This document shows positions 12,094 to 23,263 of a stretch of DNA of 64,000 nucleotides, piece by piece. The position numbers and the translations under genes are program-made. The DNA comes from Strongylocentrotus purpuratus (lineage: Eukaryota > Echinodermata > Echinoidea > Camarodonta > Strongylocentrotidae): the NCBI RefSeq assembly GCF_000002235.5, contig NW_022145542.1:496001-560000 (forward strand), written 5' to 3'. The notes beneath the pieces were generated by a model that saw only the letters and a list, made by a program, of their open reading frames with translations, made no database searches and was not told the origin of the DNA. Within the stretch, counting starts at the first letter, position 1, and each line of letters opens with the position of its first letter.

Positions 12094-13013
12094 ATCACCA
12101 TATTAGGTATGAATATGATGTGTATAAGAACAAAACATATATAACATTATCTGTATGTAAGTGTTTATTCGATTTGATAATGAAACTGTTCTTATAATAA
12201 TGTAGATGTTAGTTCAATAGGAACTCTGTAGGACCATGCATTATGGTTCAAGGCATGCTCACAAAGAGAATTTTGTTATGTTAGGGGTCGGGGCCAAATG
12301 CAATAAATTATTGATAATTTATTGCATTTTCTTTGTTTGTTTTTTATTTCTGGGGGCGGCGACGTACCCTAGCCCCCGCTGTTTACTCGTACCAAGGAAA
12401 TACTGTGGGGAGGATGGACCGAATGGCGCAGCGTGGTCGTAATGATTTTTTTTTTGGGGGGGGGGGGTGGAGGGGCAGGATGATGGGTCGCGTACATTAT
12501 GGGGCACGCCTTTTTTCTTTATTTGTTCAGAAATGTACGTTTTCAATAAATGTTTTCTACAAATATTCGGGGCCAATTTGAAATTATGCGAGCCAAATAT
12601 TGGTACGTAATGGTGACCAGCAGTGACGTAATAGGGGTGGGTACAGGGACGGGCGAGCTTCCCCTCCCTCCTCCACAAAGCGCGGAAGCTTTGAAGTTTC
12701 AATAAATTATTAGAGAAAGAAGACGATTCGTTGTACCGTTCTCGTCTTTTAATCCTCGTCTAAATTCAGCCCCCCCCCCCCCTCCTGCGCGAAGCGCGGA
12801 AGCTTTTACGTTTCATTAAATCATTATAGAAAGAAGACGATTCGTTGTACCGTTCTCGACTCTTATTTTAATCCTTCAAAAATCTTCTTTGTCTGCTCCT
12901 TTTTCTTCCTACGTCCTCTTCCTTTTCTCTCCTCTCTCTTATTTTTTTGTTTTTTGGGGCCAGCGTTTAAGGGAGGACCGCCCCCACTGCCCCACCCCGG
13001 CCCCGGAAGCCAT
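12094..13013. other. Unit 2 non-coding stretch
   Basis: Counterpart of 1712-2705 followed by a unit 2-specific second CGCTTCGCGC piece (12785-12870) and CT-rich DNA. No gene. Confidence 0.5.
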
Positions 13014-13620
13014 ATTGCTCCGATTGTCTCTTTTTCGCTCGCGTGAACATTGCCAGCACAAACCACTGACCTCTACCTCCTACACGGATCATCGCACATT
13101 CCCATTCACTATACGTTACGTACTAAAAGGCTGTATTGTCTGACCGTTCATGAATATTCATGTTTTTGCTAAACTCGGCAAAATGTTTGCTTTACTAAAT
13201 GGAAAAATTACGGTGGGGGGTTGGATGAAATGGACAAAACGAAATAGGCAGAAGTGATCTATGATAATTCATGCTTTTTATGTTTCGTGTGCTCGACCTA
13301 TAATCTTCAAATCGCTTGTAAACTGAGTCCAAAGTTAGACTTGTTTCACATTGTGTATTATAGGCAATGACGAGCTTGCAACCTATTTTGAAAAAATTAC
13401 GGTGGGTGAACTTTCAATAGTCAATGAGACATGAGGGCTCCAATGAAAGAGCTAGTGATAACGTACGTCGGGGTGGGATGTGCTTTTCGTTTAAACAAAA
13501 AAATGAATTTTTAACGACTTTTTAAAAAACGTCCATAGGCTAACATGTTAGGCTGCTGAATCTGACCATGCTCTGACGATAGGGGGCGTTGTGAAATGAG
13601 ACTAAACGGAGCCATATGTC
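13014..13620 (+). repeat. About 600-bp dispersed element, copy 1
   Basis: Matches 34076-34683 in reverse orientation over the full length. Its two ends resemble each other inverted (ATATTGCTCCGATTGTCTC and ATATGGCTCCGTTTAGTCTC), suggesting a terminal-inverted-repeat element. Absent from unit 1. Confidence 0.75.
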
Positions 13621-13639
13621 AGGGGTTTAAGGCAATAAA

Positions 13640-13900
13640 TCACCGTTAGATGAGCATCTAAAGGCCCCGCCTTAGGGCCCTAGGTGGAATCCAGGGGGCA
13701 GAGCCCCCGAAAGCTTAGGGGTTTTATAGGCATTTAATCACGGTCAGATGAGCATATTTTCATACCTCATTATTTTGTGCCACTGGCAGTTAACCATTCT
13801 TTCTTTTTTGCTCCCTTTCTTTCTATTTCTCTTTAATATACTTTTTTTGTTAAGTGTGTGTTGGGGGGAGCTCGAGGCTCCCGATCCCCGCCGTTCCTCG
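13640..13900 (-). repeat. Reverse copy of the about 95-bp repeat, unit 2
   Basis: GGGCCCTAGGTGGAATCCAG, then CACGGTCAGATGAGCATATT, as in 3580-3610 and in inverse to 6.9-7.25 kb. Confidence 0.55.
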
Positions 13901-13904
13901 CGCC

Positions 13905-14424
13905 CTGACATGTAGGCACCTTAAGAAGCATATTTCTTGCCTGGCTGTAAATTTAGGAATTGTAATTTTCCAACAAACGCATATAAAAATATAGGTAATT
14001 TACTAAAAAGTGAGGACAAATCTCGGAAAAATTATGTCATTTTAGCATTATTTGTAAACCACCGTTATGGAATTAGAAATAAACCACGTTTCCACCAAGC
14101 CGCCCCGCCCCCTATCAGTACACCAGTGCCCCCCCCCCCCCCTCCGTTACACCTTGTTGGCGGGAAAAAATCGCAACTGATCTCCCCTACCTTTCTTCTT
14201 TCTCTTTTTTTGTCTTTCCCTTTTTCTCCTCCTCTTTACCTTTCCCTTCCCTTCCTTTTCTCTCTTATAGGTTGTCCGGGGGGGCAAGGGCCTTTCCGCC
14301 CCCATCCCGCTCCGCACGCTGTTGGCGGGATTAGCAGCAACTGATCTCCCCTTCTTTTCACCCTTTTCTTTTCTTCTTCCTCTTTTTGTTCCCTTTTAGC
14401 TCTCCTCTTTCCCTTTTCCTTCCT

Positions 14425-14455
<31 letters not shown>

Positions 14456-14660
14456 TTTGGGGGGGGGGGGAGGAGGGAACAGCCTGGAAGGCATGGCCCT
14501 TTCAACCCCGATCTCTTCCTCCCTCTCTTTTTCTTTCTTCTTCCTCTTCTTTCTTTTCCTTTCTCTCCTCTTTCCCTTCTTTTCATTCTCTCTCTCTCTT
14601 TTGCGGGGGGGGGGGGGCAAGGACCGCTCGGCTCCCCTGGATCCGCGCCTGACGTCATTG
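13905..14660 (+). repeat. Polypyrimidine repeat block, unit 2
   Basis: Direct counterpart of 3765-4545, with CT-rich segments, G runs and GTTGGCGGGATTAGC-type spacers. Confidence 0.7.
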
Positions 14661-16180
14661 CCTCGCTATCCTCTTATTGTTTTCTTTCTATGGTAATATA
14701 CATTTCTCACTCTCCCCATGAGAATCTCATCTTCTAACACCAGCATCCAAGTCATATTGATAATAATATGTTTTTGTGTGGATGCACTAATGATCTAATA
14801 TAGAGTAATTGTTTTCAGTTAAATCATGAAAAATGTGAATTCTGAAAATTTATTTATATAAAAGTCAATAATTATGAATATACAATATTCTGAAAATAGT
14901 TTCAATTCTTCAAAGTTTGTAAAAGATATTGTGAAATGTCATGCCCGCAATACGATACAAATCATATAACCTGGGCAAAGGCATGGGGAAATCAAGTTTT
15001 GGGGATAAAGAGGGGAATTAATGGGATAAAAATATATAAAGCAATTGATAAATAGTGAGGCAATGGCGTCACAAACTGATAACCAAATTGGCAATTTGTG
15101 TAGTGATTTCTATTGTTCCATAGTTTTTCATATTAAAAAAAAAAATCATAACTTCCTTATTTTTTTTGCTCTGCTCCTCTTGTTTTTCTGCATCTATTGA
15201 AAGCGAATTATTTTAAAGTGGATTTACCCTTTAGGTTATACTACATTCAAGCTTTTCGTAAATATACAATATTGCACGATATATTTTCCAAATAAGTAAG
15301 GAATTTAGATTTTCAAGATTTTTAGCTAAATAAGATACGGTTTTGTGACCGGAAGGCATATGTGAACGGAGCTTTTATTAGAACTAATGGATCTACCATC
15401 TCCAGGCACCCAGAAACTATACAATAATTTTAGCCAATGAAAATTTTCAAGATTTTCGTTTGTCCATGACACTGGAAATCTCAAAACCTCAGGATACCAG
15501 ACGGAGCTGACCGGACTACAAGCCTAGTTACTGTCGGAGAGGGGGGGGGGGGCACTTTAAAATTGTGTCTTGTTGGGGGATAGGGAGCTTGGACACTCTC
15601 GGGCCTTGAAGGTTTTCGCGTCATGTAGCGTACAACGGGGTAATGCAATCCCAATATGATTTACTGTTTGAGTTCTATAATATTTGAAATAATTGATAGT
15701 GTTTATATATTACGTACGCGTAAATATATATTTACATAACTCTACGTGTTTGTTTAACGCTGATTGGAAATAATAACTGATGATGGGGGGGGGTGGATGG
15801 TAGTATCTTCATTTGTACATTTTGTATCATTTTTTTTCTACTTTATACTTCTGTTCTTTGTTTGTTTTTAATATTTGAATGTTTAAGATATGTGTAATAA
15901 TTAAAAAAATAAAAATAAAATAATAATACTGTCTTCTTTACCCAGGAAAGCCTCATCAGTATTTATGCTGTTCTCCCTGAGGTCCTTGCAATCAAATTAT
16001 AATAATACGATGTAGGTTATAAAGGTGGCCTATTTACCCCAGTTTATGGAATGATTTTGACAATGATTTATTCTTAATAGATCTAGATAATATATACATT
16101 CTCAGATTAAAACAAAAAATAGTTTGCAAGTGTTTGTTTTACCTGACTGCATGACTGCTAAAGTGTGTGCTACCAGGCGT
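14661..16180. other. AT-rich non-coding DNA, unit 2
   Basis: Close copy of 4546-6030, including the MITE-like and SINE-like pieces (SINE-like about 15900-16000). A short insertion near 15555-15610 is absent in unit 1. No gene. Confidence 0.5.
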
Positions 16181-16199
16181 CGGAGGGGCGAGGGGCCTC

Positions 16200-16880
16200 C
16201 CCCCCCCCCCCAACACAAAAGAGAGATTAAGGAAAATAAGGGAAAGAGAAGAGAAAGGAAAGAAAGAAGAAAAAGAAGATAAGAAAAGAGTTAAAAAGAA
16301 GGGGATCGGGGAAGGGGGAAAAGGCCTTGCCTTCCCCTCCAGCCCTCTATCGCCCCAAAAAAAGGAAGAGAGGAGGAAGGGAAAGGAAAAGAGGAAAGCT
16401 ATAAGGGACAGAAAAAAGAGAAAGAAGAAAAAGAAAAGGGTGAAAAGGAGAGGAGATCACTTGCAATTAATCCAGCCAACGACGTGTTGATCGCGGGGCC
16501 GAAAGGCCCTTGCCTCACCTCCCCCCTCAGCAAAAAAAAAAAGAGAGAGGGAGAGAGAGAAGGAAGGTCGGGGAAGGGAAAGAGGAGAGAAAGTGAAATA
16601 AAACAAAGAGGAAGAAGAAAAGAAAAGGGGGAAAGATGCGCTCCTCCCCCCCCCCCCCCCCAAGCGAGACCAAGCGCCATATACGCCACTGGACACTACT
16701 GGCGTACTCCCCCAAATAAGAATAAAACGAGGTTTATTTCTAATTCGATTTCAGTGATTTACAAATGTTGTGAAATGACATAACTTTTAGTAAATTATAC
16801 TGTTTTATGATTTTGTTGGAAAATGACGAATTCCCAAAGTTACAGTCAGGCGAGAAGTATGCTTATTTAGAGGTCTACAT
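16200..16880 (-). repeat. Polypurine (inverted) block, unit 2
   Basis: Counterpart of 6045-6770. Confidence 0.7.
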
Positions 16881-17029
16881 GTCAAGGCTCGCGACACAGC
16901 GGGGCTCGGGGGCATGGGTCCCCCCCCCCCCCAACTATTTTGAAAAAGTATATTCAGAGAGGTAGGGAGAAAGTAAGAAAAATAAATTGTTACCTGCCAG
17001 TGTCACAAAATAATGAAGTCTCAAAATAT

Positions 17030-18250
17030 GATCAACTGACCGTAATTAAATGAAATTTCGGAGGCTTCACCCTCTTGACCCCACCAAGGGCCCTAAGGCG
17101 TGCCCCTGAATGCTTATCTGACCGTTATAAAATGCCTAAAAACCCCTGAGTTTCCGGGGTATCAAAATATGCTCATCTGAACGTAATGAATGCCCCGATA
17201 GCCCCTGAGTTTCCTGGGGCTCAGCCCCTGGACCCCACGCCAATTCGTGACCTACCCGTGTCATTAATAGGGTATCAAAATATGCTCAATTAAACGTAAT
17301 GAATGCCCATTGCCCCTGAGCTTCTGGGGTTCCGCCCCTAGACTCCACACCAATTTATTTTCCGCGAGCCTTGACGTGCAGACCTCAAAATAAGCATATT
17401 TCTCGCGTGACTGTAACTTTCGGAATTCGTCATTTTCCAACAAACTCATAAAACAGTATAATTTACTAAAAAATTATGTCATTTTACAACATTTGTAAAT
17501 CACTGAAATCGAATTAGAAATAAACCACTTAAGGGGGAGGCTGTCTCCTTCGAATTATTACGCCAGTGGTGTCTAGTGGCGTATCTGGTGCTTGGTCTCG
17601 TTTGGGGGAGGCGAGATGAGCGCGAAACCATATCTTTTCCCCTTTTCTTTTCCTCTTACTCTTTATTTTCTTTCCCTTTCTCTCCTCTTTCCCATTCCCT
17701 CCCTCCCTTCTTTCTCTCTCTCTCTCTCTCTCTCTCTTGCTGAGGGGGGAAGGGGGAGACAAGGGCCTTTTAATGTCCCCGATCCACACCTTGATGGCGG
17801 GAAAAATCGCAACTGATCTCCCCTACTTTTCTTCTTCCTCTTTTTTTTTCTTTCCCTTTCTCATCTCTTTCCCTTCCCCTTCCCTTCCTTCTCTGTTTTT
17901 AAAGTTTGCTGGGCGAAAGGCAAAGGCCTTTCACCCCCTACCCGAACCACATGTTGTTGGCTGGATTAATTGCATCTGACCCCCTCCCTTTCTTTTCACC
18001 TGTTTCTTTTTTTCTTTCCCTTTTTTTGTTCCCTTTAGCTCTCCTCTTTCCTTTCCCCTTCCTACTCTCTTTTTTTTTGTCCCCCCCCCCTCTTTTTCCC
18101 CTCTTTTCTTTCCTCTTCTTTCTTTCCTTTCTCTCCTCTTTCCCCTTCCCTTCTGTTCCTTCTCTCTCTAGCTCTCTCTCTTTTTTGGCGGGTGAGGGGG
18201 AGACCCCTTCGGCCCTCCCCCTGGATCCGTGTATGGCCGTGGGTGTGTCC
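17030..18250 (+). repeat. About 95-bp repeats and third polypyrimidine block, unit 2
   Basis: Counterpart of 6890-8345, shortened in the last CT segments. Confidence 0.7.
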
Positions 18251-18817
18251 CCCATCCAGTACTGACATGAGCAGTTTTCTAATAGCGAACAGGCCCCGTA
18301 CGTACTGAGCTGAGCAGCTTTGTAACAGCGGACTTGATTGGTTGCCTTAAAATTCAATTTACGAGCGTTCTGCGCATCCGTCTGGCAAAGTAACAGGCGT
18401 GTGCTTTCGCACCTTGCACGCGCCTGCTAAATAACAGGCGGTGATTGGTCAATTTAGCAGACGTGTGCCGCGTTCCATACGTCTGGGGCACGTGAATAAA
18501 GTCACCAACGGCTTTCCATAGGGGGGGGGGGCACGCGCCCCCTATAATTTCCTGGCTACGTGCCTGATTACACGGGTAATACCGTGTCGATGTTTTTTGT
18601 GGAAACACGCTGACTGTAATACTTTGTTTGTTTTCATCCTGATGGGTAGGTCATCACATCTTTTGACCATCAACACATTCATTGTGATTATAGAAGAAAA
18701 TATATTCATTGTGATTATAGAAGAAAATATAGAACATAAAGATTTTGACAAATTAAGTATTCTTTTGACCTAATACTTACGGTAGTCCACATGAAATGAA
18801 TAGATTCTGTGTATTAA

Positions 18818-19764
18818 AGATGAAGTTGAGTTCTGGTCATGCGATTGCATTGTGAAAGAAACGGTGCGGAACCGACCAGAAAAGGTTGATCATCTAGCAT
18901 ATAAGAATTTGTGTGTATTGCAAGGTTCTGGAATCATCAAAATGATAAGAAATTTGGCCAAGTCTTGGTAAAGTTACAAACACTTGCACAGAAAGCTGTA
19001 TATGGGGCTACACGAACACGTGGCGTAAAAAGCCGACCCCCCGATGTTTACGATGTTACATGCATATTTAGAATATGAAGGCATTTGATGAGCCATGCTT
19101 TTCAGGGAACATGTCTTAACTGATGTTCTTCCACACTTGCATATTATAAGAATGATTAATGCTCACAATTTTTTTTTCACCTCTTCCCAGAACTCGACCT
19201 TCTCTTTAAGCATATGAGAATGAGACAATTATGTACTCCATGTGTTAACCCATTGACTACTGAATTGTCATTTTCCCCCATAGGATCAATACATGAACAA
19301 CCCGATTCCAGTGTGCAATGAGTTAAAAGAGCACATGGGAAACATTTTGGCATAACTTCTTTCATTTCATGTTGAATTCATTTTAGGCTATTTAGTCTTA
19401 AAGGTAAATACCAGTTTTGGAAACGCCCCCCTCTCAAAAAATGAAATGGAAGCTCTTATACCAATCATGTGGAAGAATATGTTTTGACTAATACGTGATT
19501 ATACAAAATTTGCCGGGAAACCGCCAACAAATTGATATATTTGGTAAATTATTATATCTATCCGGACTGGATAGATATCGCGTAGTCCCATATACATCTT
19601 TTTGTGTACAGTGCTTGTAACTTTACCAATTTCTTATCATTTTGATGAATCCAGAACCTTGCAGTACCCACCAATACTTATATGCTAGATGATCAACCTT
19701 TTCTGATCGACTCCACAACGTTTCTTTCACAATGCAATCGCATGACCAGAACTGGTCTATACCT
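18818..19764. mobile_element. TTAA-flanked element with about 170-bp inverted arms
   Basis: TTAA at 18814-18817 and 19765-19768. Arms about 18830-18995 and 19585-19757 share GTTCTGGTCATGCGATTGCA in inverted orientation. A related fragment ending CTTTATCTTTAAATG is at about 23570-23790. TTAA flanks are what piggyBac-type elements use; the family assignment is inference. No transposase frame. Confidence 0.6.
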
Positions 19765-19822
19765 TTAACAAGAGTAGTAACCACTTAGGTGATATAACAT
19801 TGTTTGATTAAAACATCATCAG

Positions 19823-19992
19823 GTCGCTAAGGAGAATGGACATAATGTAGATGTTACTGCTATGATGGATACCTGGACACTTCAGATGGGATTCCCAGTC
19901 ATCCATGTCACCCAGGCAGGCCTGGCTACTCAACAAAGGTTTCTGATTTATCCTCAGGGAGAGCCTTCAAATGAGGCCTCTTCAAAGTTTGG
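19823..19992 (+). CDS. M1 aminopeptidase exon 1 of those visible (end of catalytic domain)
   Basis: Acceptor AG at 19821-19822 and donor GTAAGT at 19993. It reads [11 protein letters not shown], then [13 protein letters not shown], then [13 protein letters not shown]. The MDTWTxQxGFP motif sits at the end of the M1 catalytic domain, downstream of the zinc site. It ends in phase 2 (last partial codon GG). No exon for the preceding segment was recognised to the left, so the upstream intron either contains the whole duplicated repeat region or begins inside it. Confidence 0.95.
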
Positions 19993-22900
19993 GTAAGTTA
20001 TTCATCCTTATTCCATCATCGTTAAATCATAAATAAAATCATCAATTGTCTTTTAGACTCATAATGCTTTTGAAGGTGTTACACATGCTTGAAATTTAAT
20101 GAGGTAGATAATGAGTCTTATCGTCAGAAGGTGCTTACACACCCTTCACACAAGAAATATCAGAACAGAATCCATGTGATGAATCCTGAAAACGAATCCT
20201 TGAATAATGATAACAACATGTTATAGAAATATTAAGTTTCATTATTATATGTACATACCGGTATGTTAAAAAACCATTTTGACATGAAGTTATTGTTTGT
20301 ATATTCTGTATTATACCTTTACATTCATATGTTCTTTGTTATTCAGTTATTATATTTATTTGCTGGATGTTAAACTAAGAACATTATCAAAATTCTAGAT
20401 CAATGAGACGCACTCTGATTGTGATGCATCTGGTACATGGAGTACATCTCTACTGAAGCAATTATCAGTTACTTTCCCCACCACACTCTTTATTTTTACA
20501 GGTATAAGTGGACTGTTCCTGTCACGTACTTCACAGATACTGACCCTCAAACCAAGACTATCGTTATGGAACATGAGAAAGGTAAATAAAACTTAATTTA
20601 GAATAGATAATTTTCTCTTCATATATCCTGTTGTGAACAAATCTGTATACAGCAGTATGTCTATCAAATTTATGATTTCAAGTGTTTTGGATCATTACAT
20701 AATAGCAGGGGCAGTGATTTCTTTTCATGACCGGGGGGGGGGGGGGGACGGAATGTGAGGGATGAGGGAGCAGTGGCGTAATGAGCAAAAACATTTTTTT
20801 GAGGGGCAGAAAAAAATCTGCATCACCCCCACTCTTACACGGAACATGCAGGCTCATGTTTGTTTATATTTCTTTGAATAATACCCGCCCGTGTATTGTT
20901 ATGGACTGTACAGTGCAAGATAAATCTTTTACATTTCTCTGTGTTTTCCTACAAACCATAGCAAGTGTGAATCTGCATGTAGAAGGTGCTAGTAAATGGT
21001 TCAAGGTCAACACAAAGCAGTCTGGGATGTACCGTGTGAACTACGAAACATCGACCTGGAGAGCATTAATAGATCAACTCCGGACCAACCACACTGTGTT
21101 GAGTGCTGCTGATAGAGCTAACCTCATCAATGATGTATTCAATCTGGCTTGGTGAGTCATGGTTAAAAACACCGAAGGGGCAATCCAACCCTTGTTATAC
21201 TTTCATCTGTATGAAAGCAGAAAAATAAGAGAAACAGAATGGTGAAAGTTTTAAATAAATCGGACCAATAATAAGGGAATTATATATGAGAATCACTAAG
21301 TCTGCGCGAATCTCAAATTGGCGATTTGGTCAGTGCAGTGTGATGTTTGTTTGTCGTAGTAAAAGAATATCATTAATGTATGTGTTTCTCCTAAGTGCTT
21401 TCTTCCTTGGGGCACTATTCAAATTATAGGACTTCTAAAGAGAATGGACACTTTTTTGTAAAAAATTGAAATTTTATGTGTTGTAACGAATAGGAAAAGT
21501 TGTCCGCCACTACATCACAGAGACATTACCCCTTCAGCCAACATAAAGACCCCATACCCATAGGCCCGAATTCACAAAGGAAGTTGAAATTTAACCCATG
21601 GTTTAAAAGGGTCAATGTCGCTATTCATAAGGTCAGCTATTCATAAGGTCCGCTATTCATAAGGTCCGTCATTCATAAGGACCGCTATTCATAAGGACCA
21701 CTTTTCATAATTGGAGAAAAGGGTCATTATTCATAAGGTTCATTATTCATAAGGACCGCTATTCATAATCGGAGAAGAGGGTCGGTATTCATAATACGAG
21801 TAGAGGGTCGCTATTCATAATGCAAAATCGGGGTCGTTATTCATAAGGGTCGCTATTCATAATAGGAGTAGAGGGTCGCTATTCATAATACGATATGCGG
21901 GTCGCTATTCATAATACGAAAGGAGGGTCGCTATTCATAATAAGAGTAGAGGGTCGCATTTCATAATACAAAATGAGGGTCGCTATTCATAATAAGAGGA
22001 GAGGTTCGCTATTCATAATGCGAAATGAGGTTCGCTATTCATAACACGAAAGAGGGTTGCTATTCATAATACGACTAGTGGTTCGCCATTCATAACGCAA
22101 AATGAGGGTCGCTATTCATAATACGAGAAGAGGGTCGCTATTCATAATAGAAGAGCTATTCATAATAGGAGTAGAGGGTTGCTATTCATAATACGAAATG
22201 AGGGTCGCTATTCATAATAGGGTCAATATTCATAATATGAAATGAGTGAGGTTCGCTATTCATAATAGGAGTAGAGGGTCGCTATTCATAATATGAGTAG
22301 GGATTCGTTATTCATAATAGGAGTAGAGGTTCGCTATTCGTAATAGGACAAGAGGGTCGCTATTCATAATAGGAGAAGAGGGTCGCTATTCATAATACGA
22401 AATGAGGTTCGCTATTCATAATAGGAGAAGAGGGTCGCTATTCATAATACGAAATGAGGTTCGCTATTCATAATAGGAGAAGAGGGTCGCTATTCATAAT
22501 AGGAGAAGAGGGTCGCTATTCATAATACGAAATGAGGTTCGCTATTCATAATAGGAGAAGAGGGTCGCTATTCATAATACGAAATGAGGTTCGCTATTCA
22601 TAATAGAAGAGGGTCGCTATGCATAATACGAAATGAGGTTCGCTAGTCATAATAGGAGAAGAGGGTCGCTATTCATAATAGGAGAAGAGCTATTCATAAT
22701 AGGAGTAGAGGGTTGCTATTCATAATACGAAATGAGGGTCGCTATTCATAATAGGGTCACTATTCGTAATACGAAATGAGGTTCGCTATTCATAATAGGA
22801 GTAGAGGGTCGCTATTCATAATAGGAGTGGATGATCGCTATTCATAACATGAGTAGGGATTCGTTATTCATAATAGGAGTAGAGGGTTGCTATTCATAAT

Positions 22901-23226
22901 ACGAAATGAGGGTCGCTATTCATAATAGGGTCACTATTCATAATATGAAATGAGGTTCGCTATTCATAATAGGAGTAGAGGGTCGCTATTCATAATAGGA
23001 ATGGATGGTCGCTATTCATAATATGAGTAGGGATTCGTTATTCATAATAGGAGTAGAGGGTCGCTATTCATAATAAGAGTAGATGGTCGCTATTCATAAT
23101 ATGAGTAGAGATTCGCTTTTTTATATTAGGAGTAGAGGTTCGCTATTCATAATATGAAATGAGGGTCGTTATTCATAATAGGATTAGAGGGTCGCTATTC
23201 ATAATACGAAGCGAGGGTCGCTATTC

Positions 23227-23263
<37 letters not shown>

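Larger units (their letters stand above)
10105..18520. repeat. Segmental duplication, unit 2
   Basis: Second, direct copy of the block at 1-8.6 kb. Relative to unit 1 it carries extra sequence at about 12750-13700 (including a 600-bp repeat) and a 162-bp MITE, and lacks a LINE tail insertion. Homology ends near CGGCTTTCCATAG at 18520; unit 1 continues with a second palindrome arm instead. Confidence 0.9.

Noticed and set aside
19072-19110. AFDEPCF reading, resembling the M1 CFDEP motif
   Set aside because: It lies in a TTAA-flanked repeat, has no surrounding family sequence or splice sites, and would be in the wrong order relative to the exons.
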